Source: Dulcicalothrix desertica PCC 7102
Lineage (GTDB): Bacteria > Cyanobacteriota > Cyanobacteriia > Cyanobacteriales > Nostocaceae
Length of the DNA stretch: 64,000 nt
Reading direction: 5' to 3'
Assembly (NCBI RefSeq): GCF_003991905.1
Contig: NZ_RSCL01000007.1
Span: 1-64,000 of the forward strand
Below, in pieces: positions 55,252 to 63,504 of the stretch. Below the pieces are notes generated by a model. It was not told where the DNA came from, made no database searches, and worked only from the letters and a program-made list of their open reading frames with translations. The translations under genes and the position numbers were made by a program. Each line of letters begins with the position of its first letter. The stretch's first letter is position 1.

Positions 55252-55527
55252 ATGGAGTTTGAATGGGATGAAAACAAAGCGAAACGGAACCAAGAAAAAC
55301 ATGCAGTTTCCTTTGATGAAGCAAAAACTGCGTTTGATGACCCACTCTATCTAATTTTCCCAGACCCAGACCATTCAATTGGCGAAAAACGTTTTATTAT
55401 AATGGGTAATCAACGCAAAACCAATTATTGGTTGTATCTTATACAGAACGTGGTCAAATTACCCGGTTGATTAGTGCAAGAACAGCAACTCGCGTTTGAA
55501 CGTAAAGTTTATGAATCAGAAGTATAA
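55252..55527 (+). pseudogene. brnT: BrnT-type toxin with two compensating frameshifts
   Basis: MEFEWDENKAKRNQEKHAVSFDEAKTAFDDPLY is the BrnT start. After NQRKTNY the frame goes off: one T seems to be missing near 55427-55430, where NYLVVSYTERGQITRLISARTATRV would be expected, and this frame is readable in the DNA that follows. At 55495-55497 one extra T returns it to ERKVYESEV and a stop at 55527. Normal BrnT is about 90 aa and the corrected span gives 91. As written, a 72-aa product with a wrong tail is made. BrnT is a RelE-fold mRNA-cleaving toxin, so the lesion should disarm it. The antitoxin gene overlaps its end and is intact. Confidence 0.85.
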
Positions 55528-55732
55528 CTCCGAATTTGAAGACGAATTACGCGACGAATATGATTTTAACAGTATACCAGTAGTCGCAAGAGGACCAGGA
55601 CGAAAACATCCAAATAAGGTAACAATCGAATTAGAACCAGATGTTGCAGAAATATTTTCCGACTCTGTAGCAGTTAACGAAGCTTTACGCTTTCTAATTA
55701 AAATTACTCAAAAGTCAATTCCTCAAACATAG
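55511..55732 (+). CDS. brnA: BrnA-type antitoxin
   Basis: 73 aa from ATG 55511 (MNQKYNSEFEDELRDEYDF), chosen over the TTG at 55496 because it overlaps the ancestral BrnT end as expected for this pair. The sequence reads SIPVVARGPGRKHPNKVTIELEPDVAEIFSDSVAVNEALRFLI, the BrnA ribbon-helix-helix antitoxin pattern. It would bind BrnT and repress the operon. With the toxin damaged, it may now be a free repressor. Confidence 0.8.
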   Translation: MNQKYNSEFEDELRDEYDFNSIPVVARGPGRKHPNKVTIELEPDVAEIFSDSVAVNEALRFLIKITQKSIPQT

Positions 55733-55800
55733 TAATTACAGTGATTGGCAGAATTATTTCATTATAGTATAATTTGAGAAATAACTATCCTTGTTTTAAA

Positions 55801-55995
55801 ATGAGTACAAAAGACCTTTTACTTAAAGAAATAGACCAAACACCAGAGTATTTGTTAACAGAAATTCTCGATTTCGTTCAATTTGTCAAAAATAAACACT
55901 TACAAGAAAAAATTGAGATAACTATAATGAGTGAATCGTCGCTTGCAAAAGATTGGTTAAAGCCAGAAGAGGATGAAGCATGGAAAGACTTGTAA
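55801..55995 (+). CDS. DUF2281-like antitoxin
   Basis: 64 aa from ATG 55801 (MSTKDLLLKEIDQTPEYLLTEILDFVQFVK). The start pattern and a C-terminal SLAKDWLKPEEDEAWKDL are typical of DUF2281 antitoxin-like proteins. It overlaps the toxin gene by 16 bases, an arrangement common for toxin-antitoxin pairs. Confidence 0.75.
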   Translation: MSTKDLLLKEIDQTPEYLLTEILDFVQFVKNKHLQEKIEITIMSESSLAKDWLKPEEDEAWKDL

Positions 55996-56312
55996 AAGGT
56001 GATGTCGTTATTGTTCCTTTTCCTTTTTCAGACTTAACACAAACAAAAAGACGACCTGCCTTGATAATAGGGACATTACAGGGAAGTGACCTTATACTCT
56101 GTCAAATAACTAGCCGCTTAATCGCAGATGATTATGCAATTTCTCTTGAATCCGATGATTTTAGTTTAGGTAATTTAAAACAAAGTAGCCATATTAGACC
56201 AAATCGATTATTTACAGCAGATAGACAAATTATTATTTCAAAAGTAGGTCAAGTGAAACCAGAAAAACTTAACGAGGTTATTACTACAATAGTGAATATC
56301 TTACAATCATAA
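55980..56312 (+). CDS. PemK/MazF-family toxin
   Basis: 110 aa, ATG 55980. KGDVVIVPFPFSDLTQTKRRPALIIG is the classic MazF/PemK N terminus, with DLILCQITSR and IRPNRLFTADRQIIISKVGQV following. These are ribosome-independent or ribosome-associated mRNA endonucleases held in check by the partner antitoxin. It looks intact, in contrast with the BrnT gene 500 bases before. Confidence 0.9.
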   Translation: MERLVKGDVVIVPFPFSDLTQTKRRPALIIGTLQGSDLILCQITSRLIADDYAISLESDDFSLGNLKQSSHIRPNRLFTADRQIIISKVGQVKPEKLNEVITTIVNILQS

Positions 56313-56626
56313 TTGAAACATTCGGTACTGCTCTTAAGGATATTGCCGAGGATATTGCTCACGAACTACTTTATAAAGTAAGCGAGGATTATCAATGGCG
56401 CCAAAAATTATTTAATGCCAAAGTTAGCGAAAAATTTGAGATTAGCAATAATAATACTTACGGACTAAAATTTGCTGCATTTGCCGATGGTTGAACAGAA
56501 AACGGTTTTTGGTTTATTGCCGTTGAGTGTACCAATTTTCCTCACATAGTATTTTATAGTATGAATGGAGTTTGCTCAAACGTAATAGAACTCGTTAAAA
56601 GTGTAATTTCTTCTTTGGCTTCTTGA
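56312..56626 (+). pseudogene. unrecognised gene remnant with an in-frame TGA
   Basis: A frame from about 56312 reads IETFGTALKDIAEDIAHELL, YKVSEDYQWRQKLFNAK and LKFAAFADG, hits TGA at 56492-56494, then continues TENGFWFIAVECTNFPHIVF and YSMNGVCSNVIELVKSV to 56624. TGG in place of TGA would give DGWTENGFWFIAVE. There is no clear start codon, and the frame runs back into the toxin gene. It is a broken gene of unknown family. Confidence 0.5.
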
Positions 56627-57041
56627 TTCATGTTAATTATTAATATTTTAACAGTTACAAAAGGTACGCATCAGAAGACAAAAGTCTGGACTACACATCG
56701 ATAATTATTATTCTTTCAAAAGCTCCTTTTAAATACCGCATTTTTAATTTATAACCTACCTTAATGTATAAGTAAATGCTAGAAAATACTGAGTCGATTA
56801 ATTACTAACTGTTGGACAGAACCTGCCAACGTGCATTTCAGGAACAAAATCTAAAATTTTATTAAGAGAATTATACTAATTTTAAATTTATTTTCAATTT
56901 TCAGTATAAATTGCAAGCTGAAAAAGCTTTAAATCAATATATGAACCCAACTAATGACGTAAACGAAGCAATTAGTTTTATAGACGAAATGAGTGTGAGT
57001 ATATGTAAACTAGCTGATGATAAATTTTAGTTAACATAAGT
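56627..57041. other. degraded stretch
   Basis: A short frame from ATG 56941 to TAG 57030 reads MNPTNDVNEAISFIDEMSVS and ICKLADDKF, preceded by LQAEKALNQY. It looks like the tail of a small lost gene. Otherwise AT-rich with no recognised feature. Confidence 0.3.
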
Positions 57042-57218
57042 ATGACACCAGAACAGAAGCAAGAAATTTTAGATACCTATACTTGGATAAAAGTCAAGCG
57101 TTATAAAGATGATGAGACTAAATCTTGGGAAGAGAGGTATAAAGAGCTAGAGAAGCATCATTTGGAAGAAACGAATTTTTTGATTACTAAAATCCGTGAA
57201 ATTGTTCAGATGTTGTAA
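57042..57218 (+). CDS. small charged helical protein
   Basis: 58 codons, ATG 57042: MTPEQKQEILDTYTWIKVK, RYKDDETKSWEERYKELE and FLITKIREIVQML. Highly charged, helical. No known family. Its position in a toxin-antitoxin-rich zone suggests an accessory protein, but nothing more can be said. Confidence 0.4.
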   Translation: MTPEQKQEILDTYTWIKVKRYKDDETKSWEERYKELEKHHLEETNFLITKIREIVQML

Positions 57219-57236
57219 GTTATTATAACTTAAAGC

Positions 57237-57256
57237 CACAGGCAAGGATGCCTGTG
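57237..57256. repeat. small palindromic repeat (CACAGGCA family)
   Basis: CACAGGCA AGGA TGCCTGTG, an 8-bp stem. It is kin of the palindromes at 6924, 12035 and 60841. Confidence 0.6.
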
Positions 57257-57371
57257 CTACAAGAGGTTTGTAAATATTAGACTTTACTTAAGTTTTAAAT
57301 GATTATAATGTAGGTACAATAAAATATATACAAACCTCTTGAAGAATAAATACTAAGGTGTCTATTTGTCA

Positions 57372-58019
57372 ATGAAATCGCATGTTCTTGGATTTTGGCT
57401 AGCTGGTAGCAATCTATTGTCGCTGCTTTCTTCCAATCCAACAATCGCACAAATTGCGGCAGATGAAACCCTAATCAGAAATACTGTTCGTCAGCAGGGG
57501 AATGTAACAGTTATCGAAGCTGGAACAACGGCAGGCGCCAATTTATATCATAGTTTTGGTTCTTTCTCAGTTCCAACTGGCGCCACAGCTTTTTTTGATA
57601 ATTCTTTAGATATTCAGAATCTAATTAGCCGAGTTTCAGGTAAATCTACATCTTATATAGATGGAATAATTCGCGCTTCGGGAACAGCAAATCTATTTTT
57701 AATTAATTTAAATGGAATAGTATTTGCTCAAAACGCGCGTTTAGATGTTGGCGGCTCGTTTATTGGTAGTACAGCAGATAGTATAAAATTTACTGATGGT
57801 TTTGAATTTAGCGCTAGAAATCCTCAATCTACACTTTTGCTAAGTATAAATGTTCCAGTTTGTTTGCAAATTGGACAAAATCCGGGAAATATTACAGTTC
57901 AAGGCGCCGGATATGATTTGCCGGTGGCTGTGCCAATATTTACACCCATAATTAGAGGTAGTAAAACTAATTTACAAGTACATCTGATAATGCAGTTCGT
58001 CCAAATTAATGAGGTATAG
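57372..58019 (+). CDS. truncated TPS (filamentous haemagglutinin N-terminal) domain protein
   Basis: 215 aa from ATG 57372 (a TTG two codons earlier is possible). Signal-like N terminus, then the two-partner-secretion domain: GNVTVIEAGTTAGANLYHSF, FFDNSLDIQNLISRVSGKS, IRASGTANLFLINLNGIVF and NARLDVGGSFIGSTADS. Relatives continue for hundreds of residues of beta-helix passenger. Here the sequence leaves the conserved pattern after PVAVPIFTPIIRG and stops 20 codons later. So only the secretion domain remains. The stop overlaps GTG of the CHAT gene (TAGTG). Confidence 0.75.
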   Translation: MKSHVLGFWLAGSNLLSLLSSNPTIAQIAADETLIRNTVRQQGNVTVIEAGTTAGANLYHSFGSFSVPTGATAFFDNSLDIQNLISRVSGKSTSYIDGIIRASGTANLFLINLNGIVFAQNARLDVGGSFIGSTADSIKFTDGFEFSARNPQSTLLLSINVPVCLQIGQNPGNITVQGAGYDLPVAVPIFTPIIRGSKTNLQVHLIMQFVQINEV

Positions 58020-58024
58020 TGACA

Positions 58025-60778
58025 ATGAAAAAAAATTTGAAAATTCTGCCTCGCGGCGCCAAAACAATACTTATTTTTTTTGTGACATTATTATTGGTTT
58101 GTAATATTTATTCGCTTTTTCCTACCCATGCAGCAGATATTTTATCAAATCCTCAAGCATTAGTAGAACAAGGTAGAAAACTCTACGAAACTGGAGAATT
58201 AACCCGCGCAAATACAATATTGCTACAAGCTGTACAACTTTTTAAATCAGGGGGTGATAAGTTAGGAGAAGCAATGACGCTAAGTAATCTCTCTCTAGTA
58301 GCTAAAAAACTTGGAGAATTAAACAAAGCTGAAAGTTATATTGCACAAAGTCTTGAAATATTAACCAAATCAGAAGTTCGTGCAGATAATGTATCAAGAC
58401 TAGAAATACTTGCTGAAAGTTTAGATATTCAAGGACAAATACAATTAGAGTTAGGTGAAGCAGAGAAAGCTTTAAATACATGGAAACTAGCTGCAAACAC
58501 TTACGATAAAGCAAAGAATGAAGTTGGTGTAACTCGTTGTTTAATTAATCAAAGTATTGCCCAGCAAGCTTTAGGAATGTATCGTCAAGCGCGTGCGAAT
58601 TTAGAAGAAATATCTCCTCGTCTTGAAAAGCAATCAGATTCTCTTATAAAAGCCACTGCATTACGTAGTTTAGGTGATGTTTTACAACTAACTGGTGATT
58701 TAGATAATTCTACTAAGATATTACAGCAAAGTAGAGACATCGCCACAAAATTGCAATCTCCTTCGCATATTAGTGCTGCTTTAATTAGTTTGGGCAATAC
58801 TCAATTAGCTTTAGGTAAAAGGGAAGTTGTACAAGATATTAATACTACCTACGAACAGTCTACACCTTTGCGCTGTAAAACTAATCAAAATCTTACTAAA
58901 TATCCACTGGCTATTCAATTTTACAATCAAGCAGCGCAATCTTACATTGAAGCTGCTAATATTTCAACTTCACCACTTACGCAAGTTCAAGCACAACTTA
59001 ATCAGTTAGATATTCAGCAGAAGCTCCAGCAATGGTCAGAAGCACAAAAACTATCAAGTCAAATAAAAACAAAATTAAATACAATACCACCTAGTCAAGC
59101 ATCTATTTATGCTCAAATCAACTTAGCACAAAACTCAATATGTTTAAAACAAGCTACCGCAGCGAATAACCCTAGCTGGAAAGAAATTGCTCAAAGTTTA
59201 GCTATCTCTATTCAACAAGCAGATAAAATTAACGATAAACGTTCTCAAGCTTTTGCGTTAGGCGCCCTAGGTGCATTATACTTAGAAAATAAAGATATAA
59301 ATAACGCGCAAAAGCTGACTGAACAAGGTTTAGCAATAGCTATTGCAAACAACGCTACAGATATCACTTATTTGTGGCAATGGCAATTAGGTTACATACT
59401 TAAAGCAAAGGGAGATGTTGAAAATGCAATTAATTCGTATAAAGAAACAGTAAATACGTTGAAAGATTTACGTAATGATTTAGTTGCATTAAATCCAGAT
59501 GTACAGTTTTCTTTTAGAGATAACGTTGAACCTGTTTATCGGCAGTTTGTTGATTTACTCTTAGAACCAGAAAACCAAAAATCACAAAAACAATTACATT
59601 CAGCACTCAGCACTCAGCACTCAACACTCAGCACTCAAAAAAATTTAAGATTAGCCCGCGAAGCAATTGAAGGGTTACAATTAACCGAGCTAGAAAATTT
59701 CTTTCGTGAAGCTTGTTTGCTGCCAAAAGCCAAACAAATTGATGACATTGTTGATAAAATAGACCCAGCAGCAGCAGTTATTTATCCAATTATTCTCAAA
59801 GACCGCTTAGAAATTATTGTCAAATTACCAAATCAAGCTGAACTTAGACATTACACGACTTATAAACCTTTAGAAGAAGTAGAAAGCGTTTTAGAACAAC
59901 TTCAGAAAAAGTTGAGAGAACCCGACCGAACTAACGATATCAAGAATTTATCACAGCAAGTATATAGCTGGATGATTAAACCAATTGAAAATGAGCTTCC
60001 AACTCAAAAAATTAAAACTTTGGTTTTTGTTTTAGATGGTTCGCTGCGAAATATTCCTATGGCTGTTCTCTATGATGCAACGCAAAAACAGTATTTAATT
60101 CAGAAATACGCCATTAGTCTGGCGCCTGGTTTACAATTAATAGACCCAAAACCTTTAGAGAGAAAAGAGTTAAATGCTTTAGCAGGTGGGGTAAGTCAAC
60201 AGATGAAAGTCGATGGACGCTCATTTTCTTCACTTGAAAACGTACCCGCAGAATTACAAAAAATTCTATCTGCAATACCCAATAGTAAAGAACTTCTCAA
60301 CCAAACTTTTACCAAAGCAAATGTCCAAAACCAAATTCAAAGGTTGCCATACACAGTTGTTCATATGGCAACCCACGGAGAATTTAGTTCAAATGCTGAC
60401 AAAACCTTTATCTTAGCTTGGGAAAAACTATTAAAAGTCAAAGATTTTGATAATTTATTGCGGTTGCGTGAGCAAAGTGAGTCTCGTCCTATTGAACTAC
60501 TCGTTCTCAGCGCTTGTCAAACTGCAACTGGAGATAAACGTGCAACATTAGGACTTGCTGGTATCGCTGTACGTGCAGGTGCGCGCAGCACTTTAGCAAC
60601 ATTATGGTCAGTTGACGATAATTCAACCGCAGAAATAATGATTAAATTTTATCAAGCTTTAGCAAATACTAACGTACCAAAAGCCGAAGCCCTCCGACTA
60701 GCTCAAGTATCTGTGTTAACGAATGACGAAAATCCTTATCTGTGGGCGCCTTATGTACTAGTAGGAAATTGGCTATAA
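58025..60778 (+). CDS. membrane-anchored or exported TPR-CHAT protein
   Basis: 917 aa from ATG 58025; GTG 58019 overlaps the previous stop (TAGTG) and may be the real, coupled start. An N-terminal hydrophobic segment (ILIFFVTLLLVCNIYSLF ending PTHAAD) is a signal or anchor. TPR units span ~45-430. A short tandem DNA repeat (59600-59636) encodes LHSALSTQHSTLSTQ. The CHAT domain shows H784 (VVHMATHGEFS) and C831 (LLVLSACQTATGD), with GLAGIAVRAGARS and ATLWSVDDNST. It is about as diverged from the CHAT protein at 40646 as distant paralogues. CHAT proteins next to TPS proteins are common in cyanobacteria. Confidence 0.9.
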   Translation: MKKNLKILPRGAKTILIFFVTLLLVCNIYSLFPTHAADILSNPQALVEQGRKLYETGELTRANTILLQAVQLFKSGGDKLGEAMTLSNLSLVAKKLGELNKAESYIAQSLEILTKSEVRADNVSRLEILAESLDIQGQIQLELGEAEKALNTWKLAANTYDKAKNEVGVTRCLINQSIAQQALGMYRQARANLEEISPRLEKQSDSLIKATALRSLGDVLQLTGDLDNSTKILQQSRDIATKLQSPSHISAALISLGNTQLALGKREVVQDINTTYEQSTPLRCKTNQNLTKYPLAIQFYNQAAQSYIEAANISTSPLTQVQAQLNQLDIQQKLQQWSEAQKLSSQIKTKLNTIPPSQASIYAQINLAQNSICLKQATAANNPSWKEIAQSLAISIQQADKINDKRSQAFALGALGALYLENKDINNAQKLTEQGLAIAIANNATDITYLWQWQLGYILKAKGDVENAINSYKETVNTLKDLRNDLVALNPDVQFSFRDNVEPVYRQFVDLLLEPENQKSQKQLHSALSTQHSTLSTQKNLRLAREAIEGLQLTELENFFREACLLPKAKQIDDIVDKIDPAAAVIYPIILKDRLEIIVKLPNQAELRHYTTYKPLEEVESVLEQLQKKLREPDRTNDIKNLSQQVYSWMIKPIENELPTQKIKTLVFVLDGSLRNIPMAVLYDATQKQYLIQKYAISLAPGLQLIDPKPLERKELNALAGGVSQQMKVDGRSFSSLENVPAELQKILSAIPNSKELLNQTFTKANVQNQIQRLPYTVVHMATHGEFSSNADKTFILAWEKLLKVKDFDNLLRLREQSESRPIELLVLSACQTATGDKRATLGLAGIAVRAGARSTLATLWSVDDNSTAEIMIKFYQALANTNVPKAEALRLAQVSVLTNDENPYLWAPYVLVGNWL
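59600..59636 (+). repeat. heptamer short tandem repeat in the CHAT gene
   Basis: Five units of TCAGCAC (one with AAC in place of GAC-type change, TCAACAC), beginning at 59600. Heptamer tandem repeats are a known feature of filamentous cyanobacteria, but they are usually between genes. In a coding frame, gain or loss of one unit shifts the frame. Confidence 0.85.
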
Positions 60779-60821
60779 CCAACTTGCCAGTAACCAACTT
60801 GCCAGTAACCAACTTGCTAAC
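60777..60821. repeat. 15-bp tandem repeat after the CHAT stop
   Basis: AACCAACTTGCCAGT at 60777 and 60792, with a partial third copy (AACCAACTTGCTAAC) at 60807. The first unit begins within the TAA stop of the CHAT gene. Role unknown. Confidence 0.8.
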
Positions 60822-60840
60822 TAAGTAAAAATCTTGTGGA

Positions 60841-60858
60841 ACAGGCATCCCTGCCTGT
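60841..60858. repeat. small palindromic repeat
   Basis: ACAGGCA TCCC TGCCTGT, a 7-bp stem of the same family as 57237. It may double as a terminator between the convergent CHAT and retropepsin genes. Confidence 0.55.
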
Positions 60859-60885
60859 CCCTTATATAATGTTCCTTATACAATC

Positions 60886-61317
60886 TTACTTATCCAATGA
60901 CTCATTAAACTCAATCTCATCACGTTTAATCGTAACATCATACTTACCAAAAAAATTCTGCCCCAAAAGACCAGTTCGTTCACCAGAATCAATAATAGCC
61001 ACCTCTACATTATCCACCTTTGTTCCACCAACCTCGATAGACTTCACAAAGCCAATTGGATATTTTTCGACTTGACCATTTGCCATGATAAAGTAGCCTT
61101 CTCTGACTGGCTCAACATTTAACTCCGAAGCCATCTTTTTATTAATGCTAGTTTTACTGGCGCCTGTATCTACAAGCATTTCTTGTTCATGGTTTCCATT
61201 AAAGGTTACATCAATAATAGGACATCCACCACTACGCCGTTTAATCTTTGCTGGACCATCGTTGCGTGGGTAATGAATAATAAAAATAGCCAAAAGAACC
61301 GCGACGGCTAACTCCAT
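60886..61317 (-). CDS. retropepsin-like aspartic protease
   Basis: 143 aa, ATG 61317. A membrane anchor or signal (MELAVAVLLAIFIIHYP) is followed by a single retropepsin domain: EMLVDTGASKTSI (catalytic DTGA), MANGQVEKYPIG, and GLLGQNFFGKYDVTI. It should act as a homodimer, probably facing the periplasm. It lies 93 bases downstream of the autotransporter gene on the same strand, which raises the possibility that it processes an outer-surface protein. That link is inferred only from position. Confidence 0.85.
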   Translation of the reverse strand: MELAVAVLLAIFIIHYPRNDGPAKIKRRSGGCPIIDVTFNGNHEQEMLVDTGASKTSINKKMASELNVEPVREGYFIMANGQVEKYPIGFVKSIEVGGTKVDNVEVAIIDSGERTGLLGQNFFGKYDVTIKRDEIEFNESLDK

Positions 61318-61410
61318 TTGAATCCTCCGCGAAAATACGCTTTGTTCGACTGTGTTAAAGACTTAACAATAAACACAAGTTATTACCGAAGGATTCCAGA
61401 TTTTTAGAAA

Positions 61411-63243
61411 TTAAAATTGATAACGAATTTCTCCTTTTACAGTATTATCACTGAAATTGCTTTGCCCAATTACGGCTTCATAGTCTATTGCTCCAGCAAC
61501 GTTGCGCGAAAATAATACTTGTACTCCTGCACCTAATCTAAAACGGTCGCGGTCGGGTTCTAGGGTTTGCGAACGCATAGGAATACCCGGTTGATTTACC
61601 AGTTCTGAGGTAATAGTACGATTATCGTTACCAAACTCGTGTTCATAACTTGCGCGCACATTCGGGATGACTTTAGTATCTTTACCTGCATCTATACTAA
61701 TCGAAGCTTGGGCGCCAACACTCATTACAAACGAGTCAACTTGCTGGTCGTCAACTTTCATATTCAAACTATCGGCGCCTTTTTCAGTATAGCTATCTAT
61801 GCTAACGCGGTTATAACGTAAACCAAGAGTAGGCCCATAAGCAACATTTTGTGATTTTGCAACGTAACCACCGTTTACATTTACATTAAACTGACTTCCA
61901 TTAGGTTTACCGACAGCAGTACGACTATCAAAATTAGTTGTGCGTTTAATATCATAGTCATTATCGCCATATCCTAAAACGCCATTAACGTAGAAACTAT
62001 CTCCCACGTAATTACTGTAAAGCGATATAGAATAACCATCAACACCAATGGTACCTCGGTTTTGCTTTAAGTCTGTGTCGTTGCTTGCGTAACCCAAAGC
62101 TAAACCAACAGCCAAATTATCTGCAACACGATAGTCAACACCAGCAGTCACACCTGAAGTCGTAAAATCATAACCTGGATATTTGCTGGTTGTTTCTCTG
62201 TCTCCAAAATTGATATCACCGTTAATAAAAGCTCCTACACGGTTTGTATCACCAGGTGTTGTGGCAGTAGTGCGTAAAGCTAGCAAACGTGCGTCAATAA
62301 GTTGTGTTTGTCTTTTAGCAAAATTTAAACCAACTTCACCTTGAGGTACAAAGGTCGTGGGAGCATTGATAACAGAAGCAGCATACTGTGCAATTAATTC
62401 ATGTCCACGAGTAGTTGGGTGGAGTTCATCCCAGAATAGATATTGATTTGGATTTGAGCATAATGTACCCACTGCTCGATTAAAGCAGGGTTCAGAAACA
62501 TTCGTAAGCCCAAATCTATCTGGTTTTGCCGTTACTTCTGTAAATACAGCATTAACATCCAAGGGAATAATATTAACGTCTTTACGACTTCTAGCTATTG
62601 TACCCAGTGCAATATTCAAATTTCGATTATGCTCAAGAGTTAAATTAGTGCTGGCAGTGGCAGTCCCTAACGCTTGCTCTTGGGGTGTACTACCTAATGT
62701 CGGCAAATTCGACACTATTATATTACGGGCGCCTTTATCAATTAAAGTATTGACGGCTGTCGATATATTATTTACTACTGGTTGCGAACTAGTAGCCCGT
62801 AATATTAGCGGTCGCACTAAGTAATCATTGGCACCAACTGATATGGCATACAACGCATTCGGGTCAAGAGGTGTTTGTGATGTAAACTGGTTAAACTGAG
62901 TGTTGATTTGAAACGGTAACGATGGTAACTGGGCGCCGAGCAAACCACTCAAAGTATTTACATTCCCAGAAGACGAACCACCGACAGCAAAGTTAACACT
63001 TGCGGCAGGAACGATTTCAAGGGAAGAACCCAAAATCTCTGACCACACAGGCCCATTAGAGAAACGTCCTTGAAAATATGGCGGACTAGTAGGAAATTGA
63101 TTTCCTGTCAGACGATATAAATTACCGTTATCTACTAAACTATCACCAAAAATAAAATATTGATTGAACTGCTGCGCGAAAGCTTTTAACGGTGATAATA
63201 CTGAGGCGCTTAACAATAAAGCAGTAATGATTATTTTTCTCAT
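61411..63243 (-). CDS. GDSL esterase/lipase autotransporter
   Basis: 610 aa, ATG 63243. Signal peptide (MRKIIITALLLSASVLSPLK, cleavage near AFA-QQ). An SGNH hydrolase domain (~27-295) has the nucleophile S35 in FGDSLVDNGN, block III SVGANDY, and block V WDELHPTTRGHELIA with the catalytic Asp and His. The autotransporter beta barrel (~330-610) shows alternating strands and ends in the outer-membrane signature EIRYQF with C-terminal Phe. It should be an outer-membrane esterase of the EstA type, displaying the enzyme on the surface or releasing it. Confidence 0.95.
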   Translation of the reverse strand: MRKIIITALLLSASVLSPLKAFAQQFNQYFIFGDSLVDNGNLYRLTGNQFPTSPPYFQGRFSNGPVWSEILGSSLEIVPAASVNFAVGGSSSGNVNTLSGLLGAQLPSLPFQINTQFNQFTSQTPLDPNALYAISVGANDYLVRPLILRATSSQPVVNNISTAVNTLIDKGARNIIVSNLPTLGSTPQEQALGTATASTNLTLEHNRNLNIALGTIARSRKDVNIIPLDVNAVFTEVTAKPDRFGLTNVSEPCFNRAVGTLCSNPNQYLFWDELHPTTRGHELIAQYAASVINAPTTFVPQGEVGLNFAKRQTQLIDARLLALRTTATTPGDTNRVGAFINGDINFGDRETTSKYPGYDFTTSGVTAGVDYRVADNLAVGLALGYASNDTDLKQNRGTIGVDGYSISLYSNYVGDSFYVNGVLGYGDNDYDIKRTTNFDSRTAVGKPNGSQFNVNVNGGYVAKSQNVAYGPTLGLRYNRVSIDSYTEKGADSLNMKVDDQQVDSFVMSVGAQASISIDAGKDTKVIPNVRASYEHEFGNDNRTITSELVNQPGIPMRSQTLEPDRDRFRLGAGVQVLFSRNVAGAIDYEAVIGQSNFSDNTVKGEIRYQF

Positions 63244-63504
63244 TGCTATTACTTATTTTCTTATTTATTGTGTGTTCAAAAATACCAGTTATATGTATAG
63301 CACACAAGTGTTTATAAATACAGTTTTTATTTACTACTCAAGTATTTGATAAAGATTTGATGTTGATTTGACTTGTCTTCAGGGAAATTACCAATTTTAT
63401 TATTAAGTTTTGTAAATATATCCCTAGCTAGATACGGAAAATTACTGAATTAGGTAGTAGTTGGGTAATAGGACTTTCAAAACTCTACAAATTACCCAAC
63501 GCGC

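Noticed and set aside
60777-60821. 15-bp tandem repeat as an attachment site
   Set aside because: No integrase and no second copy elsewhere in the window.
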